Shown: positions 8,911 to 18,569, counted from the first letter of the stretch. The stretch is DNA of 64,000 nt from Alkalimarinus alittae (GCF_026016465.1 NZ_CP100390.1:2834501-2898500), one strand, 5' to 3'. Notes: generated by a model not told the origin, from the letters alone. Program-made: numbers and translations.

Positions 8911-9820
8911 CAGTATTTTCGAAAGGTTGAGTGGGGTTAAGTGTCTCAGTAGAAGGCTGAGCAGTTTGAGTCTCAGTCTCTGAATCTTCGTATTGGGAAC
9001 CTTCAAGCACGTCACGATGAAAATCCGTCATATCTTCCATCGAGTCTGTTAAATCAGGCGCCTCATCAATAGGCACACTAGACGCATGCCTATCGAGCAT
9101 CTGCTGAACTGTTTTTTGGAATCGCTTTTCAACCGTCGCATCAATTTGACTATGTAATGTTTCGACCTTACAGCCACCAGGCAAAATATCATCAGACTTA
9201 ATAACCTGTACGTCATCAGCAATCGACTCTGCTATTGAGTGTACACTGTCATAATCAACACTATTAACCCAAATTTTCACATTTGAGGAAGGTGACGGTA
9301 GAGAGGCTAAGGCATCTTTAACCGTGCGCTGAATTTGATGGCTATTTAAGGAAATCTCTCTCATGATAACGGCACGACTGACCGTTAATACTAGGTTTAG
9401 TAATGCTTCTTCGACTTCGTCATCATGCTGTTTAATAGGGTCGAGCAGTTGAGCCAAAACGCCGTTCAATCTGGCGTTAACGTCATCAATTTCTGCCTGT
9501 TTCTGCTGCTGCCCTGTTACCTGACCTTCTTGAATTCCTTGCTGAGTCCCTTTTTCTATCCCTTCTTGTAAACCTTTCTCAAGCCCTTCTTTATGGCCTT
9601 GTTTAGTACCTTCTTCTTTACCTTCAGCAAAACCGGCCTCGTAAGCTTCGAGCCGTATCGTTTCAAGGTCAGAAGCGGTTAATGGTTTTACAGGGAGTTC
9701 AGCTGATGAGACATGAGAACGAATGACATCGTTCCCGCCAGGCTGCATGGTGGGAAGCTCCCACCTTTCATAAGCTGTTAACTGGTCAGCAGGTATGCGA
9801 TTAGCTTTTTTATCGGTCAT
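8897..9820 (-). CDS. fliH: Flagellar assembly protein FliH
   Basis: FliH regulates FliI and tethers it to the C-ring. The protein of about 307 residues has an unstructured acidic N-terminus, then a run of glycine-spaced repeats ([18 protein letters not shown] and following, about residues 70-110). These are the GxxxG helix typical of FliH. A globular C-terminal domain (about 140-250) follows, with [13 protein letters not shown] and LPGGCKVET. An acidic Ser/Thr/Gln-rich tail closes it. ATG 9820 is preferred over GTG 9832 because GAGG lies six bases before it. It lies between fliG and fliI. Confidence 0.93.
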   Translation of the reverse strand: MTDKKANRIPADQLTAYERWELPTMQPGGNDVIRSHVSSAELPVKPLTASDLETIRLEAYEAGFAEGKEEGTKQGHKEGLEKGLQEGIEKGTQQGIQEGQVTGQQQKQAEIDDVNARLNGVLAQLLDPIKQHDDEVEEALLNLVLTVSRAVIMREISLNSHQIQRTVKDALASLPSPSSNVKIWVNSVDYDSVHSIAESIADDVQVIKSDDILPGGCKVETLHSQIDATVEKRFQKTVQQMLDRHASSVPIDEAPDLTDSMEDMTDFHRDVLEGSQYEDSETETQTAQPSTETLNPTQPFENTDETS

Positions 9821-9844
9821 ATCGAACCTCACAACGGCTCATGG

Positions 9845-10873
9845 TTATACCATCTCTTCGCCAGCGCCACCTAATGAAATCTCGCCTGCGTCAGCCATTC
9901 TGCGCGCAATCGTCAAAATGTCTTTTTGAGAGCCTTCAACATCACTGAGCTTAACAGGCCCTTTCGCTTCTAAATCATCCTTCAATAGTTCAGCCGCACG
10001 TTTAGACATATTCTTGAAGATCTTTTCTTTCATCTCGTCGTCTGAGCCTTTTAACGCAATAATCAGTACGTCTGACGACACCTCTCGTAGCAATGCCTGA
10101 ATACCGCGATCATCCACCTCTTTAAGATTCTCAAACACAAACATCAAGTCTTCTATTTCACTGCCTAAATCTGCATCCATTTCTTTGATGCTATCCATCA
10201 ACGCGCCTTCAACGGTGCCATCGAGGAAGTTCATAATATCTGCAGCCCGCTTAACCCCACCAATTTTACTGGTCTTAGCTGCCGAACCACCAGAGAATTG
10301 TTTCTCTAATATTGAGTTTAGTTCTTGTAATGCTTGAGGGTGCACGGTGTCTAAGGCTGCCACTCGCATAACAATATCCAACCTGACTTTCTCATCAAAG
10401 TTGGTCAATACTTCAGCCGATTGGTCAGGGTCAAGATAAGACACCACAATAGCCTGTATTTGCGGGTGCTCATGACGAATAATATCCGCTACTGATCGTG
10501 ACTCCATCCACTTTAGTGTATCAAGCCCGGTAGTATTACCACCGATCAAAATTCGATCGATTAAACTGGATGCTTTATCTTCACCCAACGCTTGAGTCAG
10601 CATCGTTCTGATGTAGTCATCGGCACCAATACCCATTCCTGTTTGGTGCCCAACAGCCTCTAAAAACTGCCCCGTAACAGCCTCTACTTGCTCTTGCGTC
10701 ACATCTGCAAGTTGAGTCATTGCGGTACCTACACGCTGAACCTCTTTTGGACCCATGTGCTTTAGAATCTGTGCTGCCTCTGCTTCACCTAAAGACATTA
10801 ACAGTATTGCGGCAGCGTCTATACGCCCAACTTTAGGGGCTTTTTTTTCGCCTTCGCCCTGCTCATCACTCAT
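9845..10873 (-). CDS. fliG: Flagellar motor switch protein FliG
   Basis: FliG is the rotor protein that contacts the stators and sits on the FliF ring. The 342-residue sequence contains the N-terminal FliF-binding domain (DAAAILLMSLGEAEAAQIL). The middle domain has EHPQIQAIVVSYLDPDQSAEVL (EHPQ motif). The C-terminal torque domain has VDDRGIQALLREVSSDVL and the charged ridge following it. Its start overlaps the fliF stop by 8 bases, indicating coupling. Length and domains are complete. Confidence 0.97.
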   Translation of the reverse strand: MSDEQGEGEKKAPKVGRIDAAAILLMSLGEAEAAQILKHMGPKEVQRVGTAMTQLADVTQEQVEAVTGQFLEAVGHQTGMGIGADDYIRTMLTQALGEDKASSLIDRILIGGNTTGLDTLKWMESRSVADIIRHEHPQIQAIVVSYLDPDQSAEVLTNFDEKVRLDIVMRVAALDTVHPQALQELNSILEKQFSGGSAAKTSKIGGVKRAADIMNFLDGTVEGALMDSIKEMDADLGSEIEDLMFVFENLKEVDDRGIQALLREVSSDVLIIALKGSDDEMKEKIFKNMSKRAAELLKDDLEAKGPVKLSDVEGSQKDILTIARRMADAGEISLGGAGEEMV

Positions 10874-12590
10874 CTGAATTCACCCATTGTCTTACTACTT
10901 GCGCCACTCTTGCTGGATCTTCAACAACCAGCCCTTTAAGGGCATTTAGTTTTTTATCATACCCTTCAGACGCGCCAGGTAAAAGGAAATCATCCGTTGC
11001 ACTGAGAGTGACTTGTCCGTCGGCCGAACCTTCGCCCAATTGATCGAGTTCTGCAAGTCCATCTTCGTCACCGGCTAACGCAAGTTCTTTAGCCTGATTA
11101 CCGCTTTGAGCTAAGCTTTTCAGTGTAGGTCTAACCAAACCTAGAACCAGTATAAGTATTACAAGACCCGCCATAATAGGCTTTACTAAATCCAGTAGCC
11201 ATGGCTGCTGCCAAATAGGTGTTTCTTCAAAAGCGACAATTTCTTCTGCTGCAAAAGGTGTATTAATCACATTAACACTATCCCCTCTGGATGCAGAGTA
11301 TCCAACGGCACTGCGCACGAGTAACGTTAAACGCTGCAATTCATTTTCTGTCCAAGGCACAAAGCTCACTTCGCCATTTTCTGGATTTACCTTTCGAATA
11401 TCATCAATGGCTACGGCGACTGTCAGTCTTTTTATACGCCCTGGTTGTTGCTTGGTATAGCTGACCGTACGATCAACCTCATAATTTCGCGTGGTCTGCT
11501 TACGAAGATCAGACATACCCCCTGCCCCTCCTTCACCCGCACCGCCTGCTACTTCAGGTACAGTTGCAGCACCCGGAGGTTGATTTGATAACGCGCCTGG
11601 AATCCCGCCTTGGTTTCCGGCGACCCGCTGCTCATTCAATGTTTGTTCGCTGCGAACCGCTTTCATGTCTGGATTAAATATTTCTTCTGCCTGCTCCACG
11701 GAAGTGAAGTCAACTTCAGCAGATACCTCTGATCTAAATCGACCACTTCCTAAAATGGGCTCCAAGATACTCGATACACGACCGTTAAGCACTTTTTCCA
11801 TTTTTCTAGAGTAATCAAACTCTCGTGAAGCCATACGATCTTCAGAGCTTTCATCCTTTTGCGATAGTAAGTTCCCTTTTTGATCAACGACAGTTACATC
11901 GTCTTTATTCATTTCTGGTACGCTACCAGCAACCAGATTAACGATAGAGTCAACTTGACCTCTAGCTAATGGCCGTCCACTGAACACTTCAACAAATACC
12001 GATGCGGTTGGCTTTCGCGCATCACGTACAAAGACAGAGCGTTTAGGAACAGCCAAATGAACCCGTGCACTTCTCACGTTTCTAAGGCTAGAAATCGTTT
12101 TTGACAGTTCACCTTCTAGGCCTCGCTTGAATCGAGTTGACTCCATAAACTGACTGGTGCCTAACCCTTGTTCTTGATCTAACAATTCAAAACCAACTGG
12201 CTTTTGCTCTGTAATACCTGCAGCAGCCAATTTCAACTTTGCGCGGTGAACTTCGCTAGACTCAACGAGCAACACACCTGAAGAGGGGTCAATTTTATAC
12301 GTAATATCATTTTGATTGAGCAATGTGGACACTTCATTAATATCCATATTGTTGATATTGCTCATGATCGGCTGATAGTTAGGTTCCTGCGCCCATAAAA
12401 CAACAGATAGCCCTAAAGCAACGCTAGCCGCAAGCCCCACCATCAACCCTACTTGGCGTATTAGGTTGAGCTTATTAAAGCCCATAAACATTTCGCTATC
12501 TGGCTCACTTGTCGTTGTTACCGAGCCTTGAGCAGTTGACCCTGTAGTCGCGGGGACATTGTTATTGGTTTCTGCAGGAACGTTCGCCAT
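10866..12590 (-). CDS. fliF: Flagellar MS-ring protein FliF
   Basis: FliF forms the membrane MS-ring of the basal body. The 574-residue protein has a first transmembrane helix at about residues 45-67 (VGLMVGLAASVALGLSVVLW). The ring-building motifs follow, with YKIDPSSGVLLVESSEVHRA and SARVHLAVPKRSVFVRD. A Gly-rich loop lies around 330-360, and a second transmembrane helix near 465-485. The C-terminal tail that docks FliG ends at the fliG overlap. It is preceded by fliE after about 70 bases. AAGGTC lies directly before the ATG. Confidence 0.97.
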   Translation of the reverse strand: MANVPAETNNNVPATTGSTAQGSVTTTSEPDSEMFMGFNKLNLIRQVGLMVGLAASVALGLSVVLWAQEPNYQPIMSNINNMDINEVSTLLNQNDITYKIDPSSGVLLVESSEVHRAKLKLAAAGITEQKPVGFELLDQEQGLGTSQFMESTRFKRGLEGELSKTISSLRNVRSARVHLAVPKRSVFVRDARKPTASVFVEVFSGRPLARGQVDSIVNLVAGSVPEMNKDDVTVVDQKGNLLSQKDESSEDRMASREFDYSRKMEKVLNGRVSSILEPILGSGRFRSEVSAEVDFTSVEQAEEIFNPDMKAVRSEQTLNEQRVAGNQGGIPGALSNQPPGAATVPEVAGGAGEGGAGGMSDLRKQTTRNYEVDRTVSYTKQQPGRIKRLTVAVAIDDIRKVNPENGEVSFVPWTENELQRLTLLVRSAVGYSASRGDSVNVINTPFAAEEIVAFEETPIWQQPWLLDLVKPIMAGLVILILVLGLVRPTLKSLAQSGNQAKELALAGDEDGLAELDQLGEGSADGQVTLSATDDFLLPGASEGYDKKLNALKGLVVEDPARVAQVVRQWVNSDE

Positions 12591-12661
12591 GACCTTACAC
12601 CTATTGTTTTGTTCTATCTAATGCGATTACTAATATGAAGTTTAAAACCCAAAGGGATCAC

Positions 12662-13036
12662 TTAAATTGGCATCTTCATAATATCTTCGTACGCCTGAAC
12701 AACTTTATTTCTAACTTGAGTTAAGGCTTGAAATGAAACGGTCGACTTTTGAGCTTCAACCATCACCCGAGTAATATCGACTGTCGGATCACCCTGTTCA
12801 TACGCAGTTCTTAGCGCTGACGCATTTTGCTGAGTGTCATTAACACTATCGACTGCTCGAGAAAGCAATGAACCAAAGCTTTGAGTAGGATCAGTAGGCT
12901 TAACAGACGTAACATTCGTCGTTAGCGAGGGTTCCTGCAGCGCTTCAGGTCGTTGAACCTGAGCCTTTAGATTACGCATCTCTGCCAACACCTGATTAAT
13001 ATCAGCTCTGCCTGAAACTTGACCTATACCAGACAT
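12662..13036 (-). CDS. fliE: Flagellar hook-basal body protein FliE
   Basis: FliE is the adaptor between the MS-ring and the rod. The 124-residue protein has a variable N-terminus and a conserved C-terminal part with FGSLLSRAVDSVNDTQQNA, and VMVEAQKSTVSFQALTQVRNKVV ending in YEDIMKMPI (key residues YxxIMxM). The start is well set by a nearly perfect ribosome-binding site, AAGGAGGT, six bases before ATG. It is the first gene of fliEFGHIJ, and a sigma-54 promoter match lies about 125 bases upstream. Confidence 0.95.
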   Translation of the reverse strand: MSGIGQVSGRADINQVLAEMRNLKAQVQRPEALQEPSLTTNVTSVKPTDPTQSFGSLLSRAVDSVNDTQQNASALRTAYEQGDPTVDITRVMVEAQKSTVSFQALTQVRNKVVQAYEDIMKMPI

Positions 13037-13160
13037 GCTTACCTCCTTACGTCAAAATCCCGACTTAATAACGATCTTGAACCTTTATAGGTTTTTAGCG
13101 CGGTGCATTGCGCCAATATTCTGTCGGGATTAACCAATAAAATAACATTACGTTATCAAT

Positions 13161-13176
13161 TGCATAAAGTAGGCCA
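13161..13176 (-). promoter_or_regulatory. Sigma-54 promoter upstream of fliE
   Basis: The minus strand reads TGGCCTACTTTATGCA. GG and GC are exactly spaced as in the -24/-12 consensus TGGCAC-N5-TTGCA, with eight core positions matching. It lies 125 bases upstream of the fliE ATG. FleQ- and RpoN-dependent fliE promoters are known in Pseudomonas; the same logic is inferred here because fleQ, fleS and fleR are adjacent. Confidence 0.75.
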
Positions 13177-13192
13177 ACTTAATTTCGAAGAT

Positions 13193-13215
13193 AAAAAAAG
13201 GGCCCAAAGGCCCCC
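13193..13215 (-). terminator. Rho-independent terminator after fleR
   Basis: On the minus strand a GGGCC/GGCCC stem with a short loop is followed by seven T residues. It starts 30 bases after the fleR stop. It separates fleSR transcription from the fliE promoter, which starts just beyond it. Confidence 0.8.
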
Positions 13216-13244
13216 AGACTGAACAGGTATAGATAATAAAATAA

Positions 13245-14690
13245 TTAAGCCGCCGACATTTCAGCGTCTAGATCAATGCCACACTCTCTCATGCGCGCCA
13301 TTTTATATCTTAATGTTCTTGGGCTAATACCGAGCTTTTCGGCGGTCTGTTTTTTGCGGCCGTTTTCTTTGCGAAGCATATCAATAATAATTTGGAATTC
13401 TCGCTGCTTAAGGTCTTCGCCAAGTACACTCGCCCCTTCTGCTTCAAGTAACTGACTAGCCCCGTCAACATTAGACGCGCCATCAACACTATCAAAAGCC
13501 TGCTCAAACATAGCCGTAGGCGGATTAAGCCCAACTGTATCTCGCCCAAAATTCTGACCGACATTAGATTCGAGACATAAATCAGACGCTGAAATAACAT
13601 TACCTTGCTGAAGAATCAACGCTCGCTGCACGGCGTTGTCTAACTCCCGAACATTACCCGGCCAACTATATTGTTGCATGGCTAACTTAGCTGACTGATC
13701 AAGTGAAATGGGCGGCAGCTTCATCTTGGCAATATGGTCACCCAACAGCCTTTCAGCAAGCGGTACAATATCTAAAGGTCTCTCTCTAAGTGGCTTCCAC
13801 TGCATAGGGAAAACACTTAATCGATAATACAAATCTTCTCTAAACTTGCCCTCAGCAACATACTCTTTAAGATCTCTGTTAGTGGTTGCAAGAACACGAA
13901 CATCCAATGAGATAGTCTTTCGACCTCCCACCCGCTCAACTTCTCGTTCTTGAATCACTCGCAATAACTTAGCTTGCAGGCCTAGCTCCATTTCAGAAAT
14001 TTCATCTAATAATATGGTGCCGCCATTTGCTTGCTCAAACTTACCCGGAGCACTGTTGTAGGCACCAGTATAAGCACCTTTTTCGTGTCCAAATAGAATA
14101 GCTTCTAACATATTCTCAGGTATTGCTGCACAGTTAAGCGCGATAAACGGTTGGTTTTTTCTTGGCGAACTGGCATGAATATATCGAGCAAGCACTTCTT
14201 TACCGGTACCACTCTCACCTGCAATCATGACCGTAGAATCAGATACTGCGACCTTTCTCGCCAACTGAAATAGCTGTCGACTAAATGGATCTTCAGCAAT
14301 CGGCTGCCCTTCCGTTGAGGGGTTAACAGCCCCTAATACACGCTTAACAGATTCAATTAAGACATTCGGCTCAAAGGGCTTAACAATGTAATCGACCGCA
14401 CCCGATTGCATAGCAGATACCGCATCACTTATTTGACCATAAGCGGTAATTAACATAGCAGGAATGCCAGGAAATTGACGATGTATGTATTCCAATAATT
14501 CATGGCCATTCATACCCGGCATATTTACATCGCTAACAACCAACTCAACGACTCTTTTTTCAAGTATCGGAATAGCAGATTCAGCTGAGTCAGCTGTCAC
14601 GCAATTATAGCCGGCAATCTCAAGAGTAGTGCTGAGTGCCTCCCGTAATTCTCGGTCATCTTCTACAATTAAAATCGTTGTTTTAGCCAT
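13245..14690 (-). CDS. fleR: Sigma-54-dependent flagellar response regulator FleR
   Basis: FleR is the response regulator partner of FleS and activates RpoN-dependent flagellar genes. The receiver domain (1-120) has SDVNMPGMNG with phospho-acceptor Asp54. The AAA+ domain shows the Walker [10 protein letters not shown], the sigma-54 contact loop as GAYTGA instead of the common GAFTGA, GTILLDEISEM, and WPGNVREL. The C-terminal Fis-type helix-turn-helix reads KQTAEKLGISPRTLRYKMARM. GGAG lies seven bases before the ATG. fleS ends 12 bases upstream, so the two are co-transcribed. Length of 481 residues is typical. Confidence 0.95.
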   Translation of the reverse strand: MAKTTILIVEDDRELREALSTTLEIAGYNCVTADSAESAIPILEKRVVELVVSDVNMPGMNGHELLEYIHRQFPGIPAMLITAYGQISDAVSAMQSGAVDYIVKPFEPNVLIESVKRVLGAVNPSTEGQPIAEDPFSRQLFQLARKVAVSDSTVMIAGESGTGKEVLARYIHASSPRKNQPFIALNCAAIPENMLEAILFGHEKGAYTGAYNSAPGKFEQANGGTILLDEISEMELGLQAKLLRVIQEREVERVGGRKTISLDVRVLATTNRDLKEYVAEGKFREDLYYRLSVFPMQWKPLRERPLDIVPLAERLLGDHIAKMKLPPISLDQSAKLAMQQYSWPGNVRELDNAVQRALILQQGNVISASDLCLESNVGQNFGRDTVGLNPPTAMFEQAFDSVDGASNVDGASQLLEAEGASVLGEDLKQREFQIIIDMLRKENGRKKQTAEKLGISPRTLRYKMARMRECGIDLDAEMSAA

Positions 14691-14702
14691 TTTAATTCTC
14701 CA

Positions 14703-16064
14703 CTATCCGCTATGCTTTGCTTTGCTTTGCTGCTCATACACTGGCAGTGTAATAACCGCCTTTGTACCGTCATCATTCGATGTAATATAAAATCGACCAT
14801 GATGCGCTTTAACAACCGCCTGAACCACCGCCAAACCTAACCCTGTTCCGTGAGATTTAGTGGTATAAAAAGCATCTAGAATTTTATTTTTTTGTTCTGG
14901 TGAAAAGCCAGGGCCATTATCAGACACTTCAATATTGATATAGCCGCGACCGGGTGACACTACTTTAACGCTTAATTTAGCCCCTTCAGGCTTTGCTTCA
15001 ATACTGTTATTAATCAGATTTAAACACGCGCCTACCAACGTATCTCGATTACACAGGAGTGATGTATTTTCTGAACAGTCTGTCCATTCAACTTCCGCTT
15101 GTGCATTTTGAATAGGTGTATCTGCAGCCTGCTTTAGCTGTTCAAATAAGTCAGACGCTTTAACGCTTTCAGCTAGTCGAGTATCACCCTTAGCAAATAC
15201 CAGCATATCCCTGATCTGGTGCTCTAAGTGAGTCAACCGTGACATAATTTTTTCGGCACACTTCTGACGCATTTCATCGCTTATTTCAGGCTGATTAAGG
15301 TGCCCTGCATATAACATGGCAGTGGATAATGGCGTTCTTATCTGATGCGCTAACGAAGCAACCATTCGACCAAGAGAAGACAGGCGCTCAGTGCGACTGA
15401 CTTTTGCTTGAAGCTCACGAGTCTCAGTTAAATCTGTTAATAGTACTAACTGGCCAGGTCCTTCTGTCATCGAACGTGTCTCTATGCGAACTCTACGACC
15501 GTCTTTAAGAGAGACTTCATGCCCATCATCATGCCGAGGCGCAAAGCAACGTTTTATGATATTAACCCAACTTTCGCCGAGTAATGGTTCGCCTAACAAC
15601 CCTAACGCGGCAGGATTACACTCATTAACGACCCCTTGACCGTCTAAAACAACGACGCCTGCGGGGAGCACATCGAGCAATGTTGATAGTCGATCAGCAA
15701 TACGCTCTTTTTCTTCAAGCTCTTGTCTACGTTGCTCAACCTCAGTAGTTAGCTCGCCATTTAACTGACTCACCCGCTTTTCGAGAGTTCTATAAGAGTC
15801 TGTTAACTGTACAGACATCCGACTAAATAACTCTAGCGCTTGCTCAACAGGTGCCGTCTCACCACTACCTGAAACATCATCAGACGATAATTCAGACTCT
15901 GCTAGCATTGCATCTGCAAGACTACCTTCCGAAAAAAGAGGTTCGATGTTATGACCACTTGATCGTCTGTCTTCGCTTTTGAATGCGTCACCAAACGACT
16001 CAACCAGACCGCCTTTTGGAAGGCCTGCTACATTGGCTAGCATTATTGGTTCCTGATAATTCAT
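14703..16064 (-). CDS. fleS: Flagellar sensor histidine kinase FleS
   Basis: FleS is a soluble sensor kinase for FleR. The protein of about 453 residues has no transmembrane segment. A coiled coil (about 95-140) is followed by a PAS domain (about 140-225). The dimerisation/phospho-acceptor helix shows SLAHQIRTPLSTAMLYAGHL. The ATPase domain has NLINNSIEA, DNGPGFS and GTGLGLAVVQAVV. The frame extends to 16103, but ATG 16064 (MNYQEPIMLANVAG) follows GGGGAGCAGG and is clearly better. A sigma-54 promoter match lies about 95 bases upstream. Confidence 0.94.
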   Translation of the reverse strand: MNYQEPIMLANVAGLPKGGLVESFGDAFKSEDRRSSGHNIEPLFSEGSLADAMLAESELSSDDVSGSGETAPVEQALELFSRMSVQLTDSYRTLEKRVSQLNGELTTEVEQRRQELEEKERIADRLSTLLDVLPAGVVVLDGQGVVNECNPAALGLLGEPLLGESWVNIIKRCFAPRHDDGHEVSLKDGRRVRIETRSMTEGPGQLVLLTDLTETRELQAKVSRTERLSSLGRMVASLAHQIRTPLSTAMLYAGHLNQPEISDEMRQKCAEKIMSRLTHLEHQIRDMLVFAKGDTRLAESVKASDLFEQLKQAADTPIQNAQAEVEWTDCSENTSLLCNRDTLVGACLNLINNSIEAKPEGAKLSVKVVSPGRGYINIEVSDNGPGFSPEQKNKILDAFYTTKSHGTGLGLAVVQAVVKAHHGRFYITSNDDGTKAVITLPVYEQQSKAKHSG

Positions 16065-16157
16065 CCTGCTCCCCTTTCGTATGCCATGATCAATACATGA
16101 CACTGAAGAAAACCTGTGAGTGATAAAACGTCACTTTGTTTGATATACCCCATACAA

Positions 16158-16173
16158 AGCACTTACTATGCCA
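16158..16173 (-). promoter_or_regulatory. Sigma-54 promoter upstream of fleS
   Basis: The minus strand reads TGGCATAGTAAGTGCT, with the invariant GG and GC at the required spacing and TGGCA fully conserved. It lies about 95 bases before the fleS ATG. In Pseudomonas the fleSR operon is transcribed by RpoN under FleQ control; fleQ is the neighbouring gene here. Confidence 0.78.
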
Positions 16174-16509
16174 CTTAAAACTTTACCATATTATTCAATA
16201 AGTTATTCAAATACAGTAAATATAGGAGTCAAAATTACGGCGTTTGATATTAGGCCTATCTACCAGGCTATTAAAATAAAAGGAGGTATAATTTTTTGTG
16301 CAGAAACGGCTCTTTGCCGCGATTTTGATGTTTCTAGAACGGTAAAATAGACCTGCTGTTCGTTAACCCAATGGCGACATAGACAGCTTAAATGGGGTTT
16401 AGTGACGATTGGCTTGAATAGATCATGGCAAAGTAGCGCCTCTGTAAGAACCCTCAAGTTGAGGTTACTATTCTGAAGCTGCCAGTAGGCCCAACAGCTT
16501 CGTATAGAT
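16174..16509. other. fleQ-fleS intergenic region
   Basis: This 336-base gap holds the upstream part of the fleS promoter region, presumably including FleQ sites that I could not identify. It also contains a palindrome CCTCAAGTTGAGG near 16452, a hairpin after fleQ (16475-16501), and on the plus strand an AGGAGGT followed ten bases later by a 15-codon GTG-started mini-ORF at 16298-16345. No convincing gene is present. Confidence 0.5.
16475..16501 (-). terminator. Hairpin downstream of fleQ, possible terminator
   Basis: A perfect 7-base inverted repeat GAAGCTG/CAGCTTC with a 13-base loop begins nine bases after the fleQ stop. There is no T run after it, so a role as terminator or 3'-end stabiliser is uncertain. 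Confidence 0.4.
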
Positions 16510-17958
16510 TTATTCCTGATCATCTTCCTTGTTGTTTAGCCCGTATTTTCGAACCTTCTCAACCAAGGTCGTTCTTCTGATCCGAAGCTTTTCAGCCGCA
16601 CGCGCGACAACGCCCGATGCTTCATCTAAGGCTTGCTGAATGAGTGTTTTTTCTAGGTTGGCAAGATACTCTTTGAGATCTACACCATTCACAGGTAATA
16701 AAGCTGGTGTATCCACGCCTAATTCAGGTGATGCAACAGGCATTGCGCCTTCAAACGCAGCTAAGTTTTCATCGCCGTCATCAATATGGCGGTATTTACT
16801 GGGGAGCTCCTGCACACCAATCACGTCATACGGATGGGTAATTGATAACCGTTCAACTAAGTTCGCAAGTTCCCGAACATTTCCGGGCCAATCATGACGA
16901 CATAAACTCATGATGGCGGCTGAGTTAAAGCGAATTGAGCCTCGCTTCTCTTTTTCCATCCTTGAAATAAGCTCATTCATCAACAAAGGAATATCTTCTA
17001 CGCGCTCTTTTAACGAAGGCATTTCTATAGGAAAAACATTTAGTCGATAATATAGATCTTCTCGAAACGACCCTTCTTCAATCATCTCTTCTAAGTTTTT
17101 GTGTGTCGCTGCAATAACCCTTACATCAGTCTTTAGCGTCTTATTGCCACCGACTCTTTCGAAGGTTCTTTCTTGCAACACCCTTAAAATTTTAACCTGC
17201 ATGCTAAGCGGCATATCGCCTATTTCATCTAAAAACAGTGTACCGCCTTCTGCCAGTTCAAAGCGGCCTGCCCGAGCTGTAATAGCCCCCGTAAATGCCC
17301 CCTTCTCATGCCCAAACAACTCACTTTCTAAAAGTTCTGCCGGAATAGCACCACAATTAACCGGTACAAAAGGATTATTTCTTCGGTGGGAGTTGTAATG
17401 AAGATTGCGTGCAACAACCTCTTTTCCCGTACCTGATTCACCCGTAATAAGCACACTTACGTCTTTGTCGGCTACTTGAGACATTAACTCTCGAACATTC
17501 TGAGTACCACGACTGGTTCCCACTAGACTTCTAAATAGTTGGACTTGGCGCTGAGGCCCTCTTACTCGACTGCTAGAAAACTGCTCTCTATATACCTGTC
17601 CACGGTAAATGCTATCTATGGTTTTATTATAATTAAGCGGAAAATCTAATTTTGCAATCACTTTTTTACGCAGTTCTTCATCTACATTGTCTAAAGACGC
17701 ATCGCCTGAGACAAGTACCGGTATGCCGGCATCAAGGCCATCGAGGGTCTCTAAAAATAGAGGCATCTTTTCAGATTTACACTCGACAAAAATTAATGAA
17801 AGATCTTCTGTTGAGTCAAACTGTGTTTCAACACACTCCTGCCATTCTTCTGTGCCGCATTCGACTACATTTTCACCTAAAAACTCAAGAATGACCTTTA
17901 ATTCACGACGCTGTTGTTGATCGTCATGAACCAATAAAATCTTCATTTCCTTCCGCAT
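16510..17958 (-). CDS. fleQ: Flagellar master transcriptional regulator FleQ
   Basis: FleQ is the sigma-54 enhancer-binding activator at the top of the flagellar hierarchy and a c-di-GMP sensor. The REC-like N-terminus lacks the acceptor Asp (FVECKS instead of the usual xxDxxM). Next comes [10 protein letters not shown], the c-di-GMP-binding loop of Pseudomonas FleQ, then Walker [10 protein letters not shown] with ARNLHYNS. The sigma-54 loop [17 protein letters not shown] and [14 protein letters not shown] follow. The C-terminal Fis-type helix-turn-helix is [24 protein letters not shown] 17958 gives [13 protein letters not shown], which aligns with the Pseudomonas N-terminus; the ATG at 17988 is less likely. 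Its c-di-GMP residues imply response to diguanylate cyclases such as the one at 52.9 kb. Confidence 0.95.
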   Translation of the reverse strand: MRKEMKILLVHDDQQQRRELKVILEFLGENVVECGTEEWQECVETQFDSTEDLSLIFVECKSEKMPLFLETLDGLDAGIPVLVSGDASLDNVDEELRKKVIAKLDFPLNYNKTIDSIYRGQVYREQFSSSRVRGPQRQVQLFRSLVGTSRGTQNVRELMSQVADKDVSVLITGESGTGKEVVARNLHYNSHRRNNPFVPVNCGAIPAELLESELFGHEKGAFTGAITARAGRFELAEGGTLFLDEIGDMPLSMQVKILRVLQERTFERVGGNKTLKTDVRVIAATHKNLEEMIEEGSFREDLYYRLNVFPIEMPSLKERVEDIPLLMNELISRMEKEKRGSIRFNSAAIMSLCRHDWPGNVRELANLVERLSITHPYDVIGVQELPSKYRHIDDGDENLAAFEGAMPVASPELGVDTPALLPVNGVDLKEYLANLEKTLIQQALDEASGVVARAAEKLRIRRTTLVEKVRKYGLNNKEDDQE

Positions 17959-18260
17959 GGGACAGCAAACCCTTTTAGTCGTTATCAATATACGCGCAGC
18001 TATAGTCGCCTTTCATATAAATATAGCGATTATAAAGCCGTTAATCTGGAGGCTAACCCCACCGAAAACGCTTTATTACAACTGGCTAAACTCCGAAAAA
18101 TCAGTAGCCTATAGCACGTTCTTATTACTTATATGAACAGTAAAGTCGGTAAAACAAGTTTGGTCAAATTAATGACGTGAATTACATCAATATTGTGTCA
18201 CCGACACGAAAATAACGTTTTTTTGGCATTGGAAATACGACAAAAGAAAGGATCAGACGC
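17959..18260. other. fleQ upstream region
   Basis: About 300 bases lie between fliT and fleQ. I found no sigma-54 match and no clear sigma-70 hexamer pair. A small hairpin GTGTC-ACC-GACAC near 18195-18207 is present without a T run. The region probably carries the fleQ promoter. Confidence 0.4.
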
Positions 18261-18569
18261 CTAGTATCCTGACGACTGAATATATTGACTGATGGCCTTG
18301 CGCTCCTTATGAAGCTTTTTTAATTCTGCTCCAAGCACACTTCTTCGGCCTATATTTTCAGCGCTAAGTTGGTCGTATAGTGACTGTAAACGTTGTAGAA
18401 GCTCGCTAAGCGTAGCTTTTTCACCCTTCTTTAGGGATAACGATGTACATTCATTTACAATCGGCCTCACCGACAAATCTAGTTGTGCGACCTCTTCCCA
18501 GTCGTCCTTTTCTAGTGCAAGCTCTAAAGCACTAATAAAACCGGCAAGTTTTTCAAACGGGTGATTCAT
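18261..18569 (-). CDS. fliT: Flagellar protein FliT-like (export chaperone)
   Basis: The protein of about 102 residues starts MNHPFEKLAGFISALELALE and is helical and charged throughout, ending KERKAISQYIQSSGY. Size, composition and position directly upstream of fleQ match the small FliT-type protein that follows fliD and fliS in Pseudomonas. FliT family members bind the FliD cap protein. The frame extends to 18638, but ATG 18569 follows GAGG at six bases. Sequence conservation in this family is weak, so the call rests partly on position. No fliD or fliS is upstream; a divergent mscS gene lies there instead. Confidence 0.65.
   Translation of the reverse strand: MNHPFEKLAGFISALELALEKDDWEEVAQLDLSVRPIVNECTSLSLKKGEKATLSELLQRLQSLYDQLSAENIGRRSVLGAELKKLHKERKAISQYIQSSGY

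Noticed and set aside
13310-13600. Overlapping same-strand frame inside fleR
   Set aside because: Out-of-frame shadow in the fleR helix-turn-helix region with no start signal.
18195-18207. GTGTC-ACC-GACAC hairpin as fliT terminator
   Set aside because: Five-base stem without T run; too weak to call.
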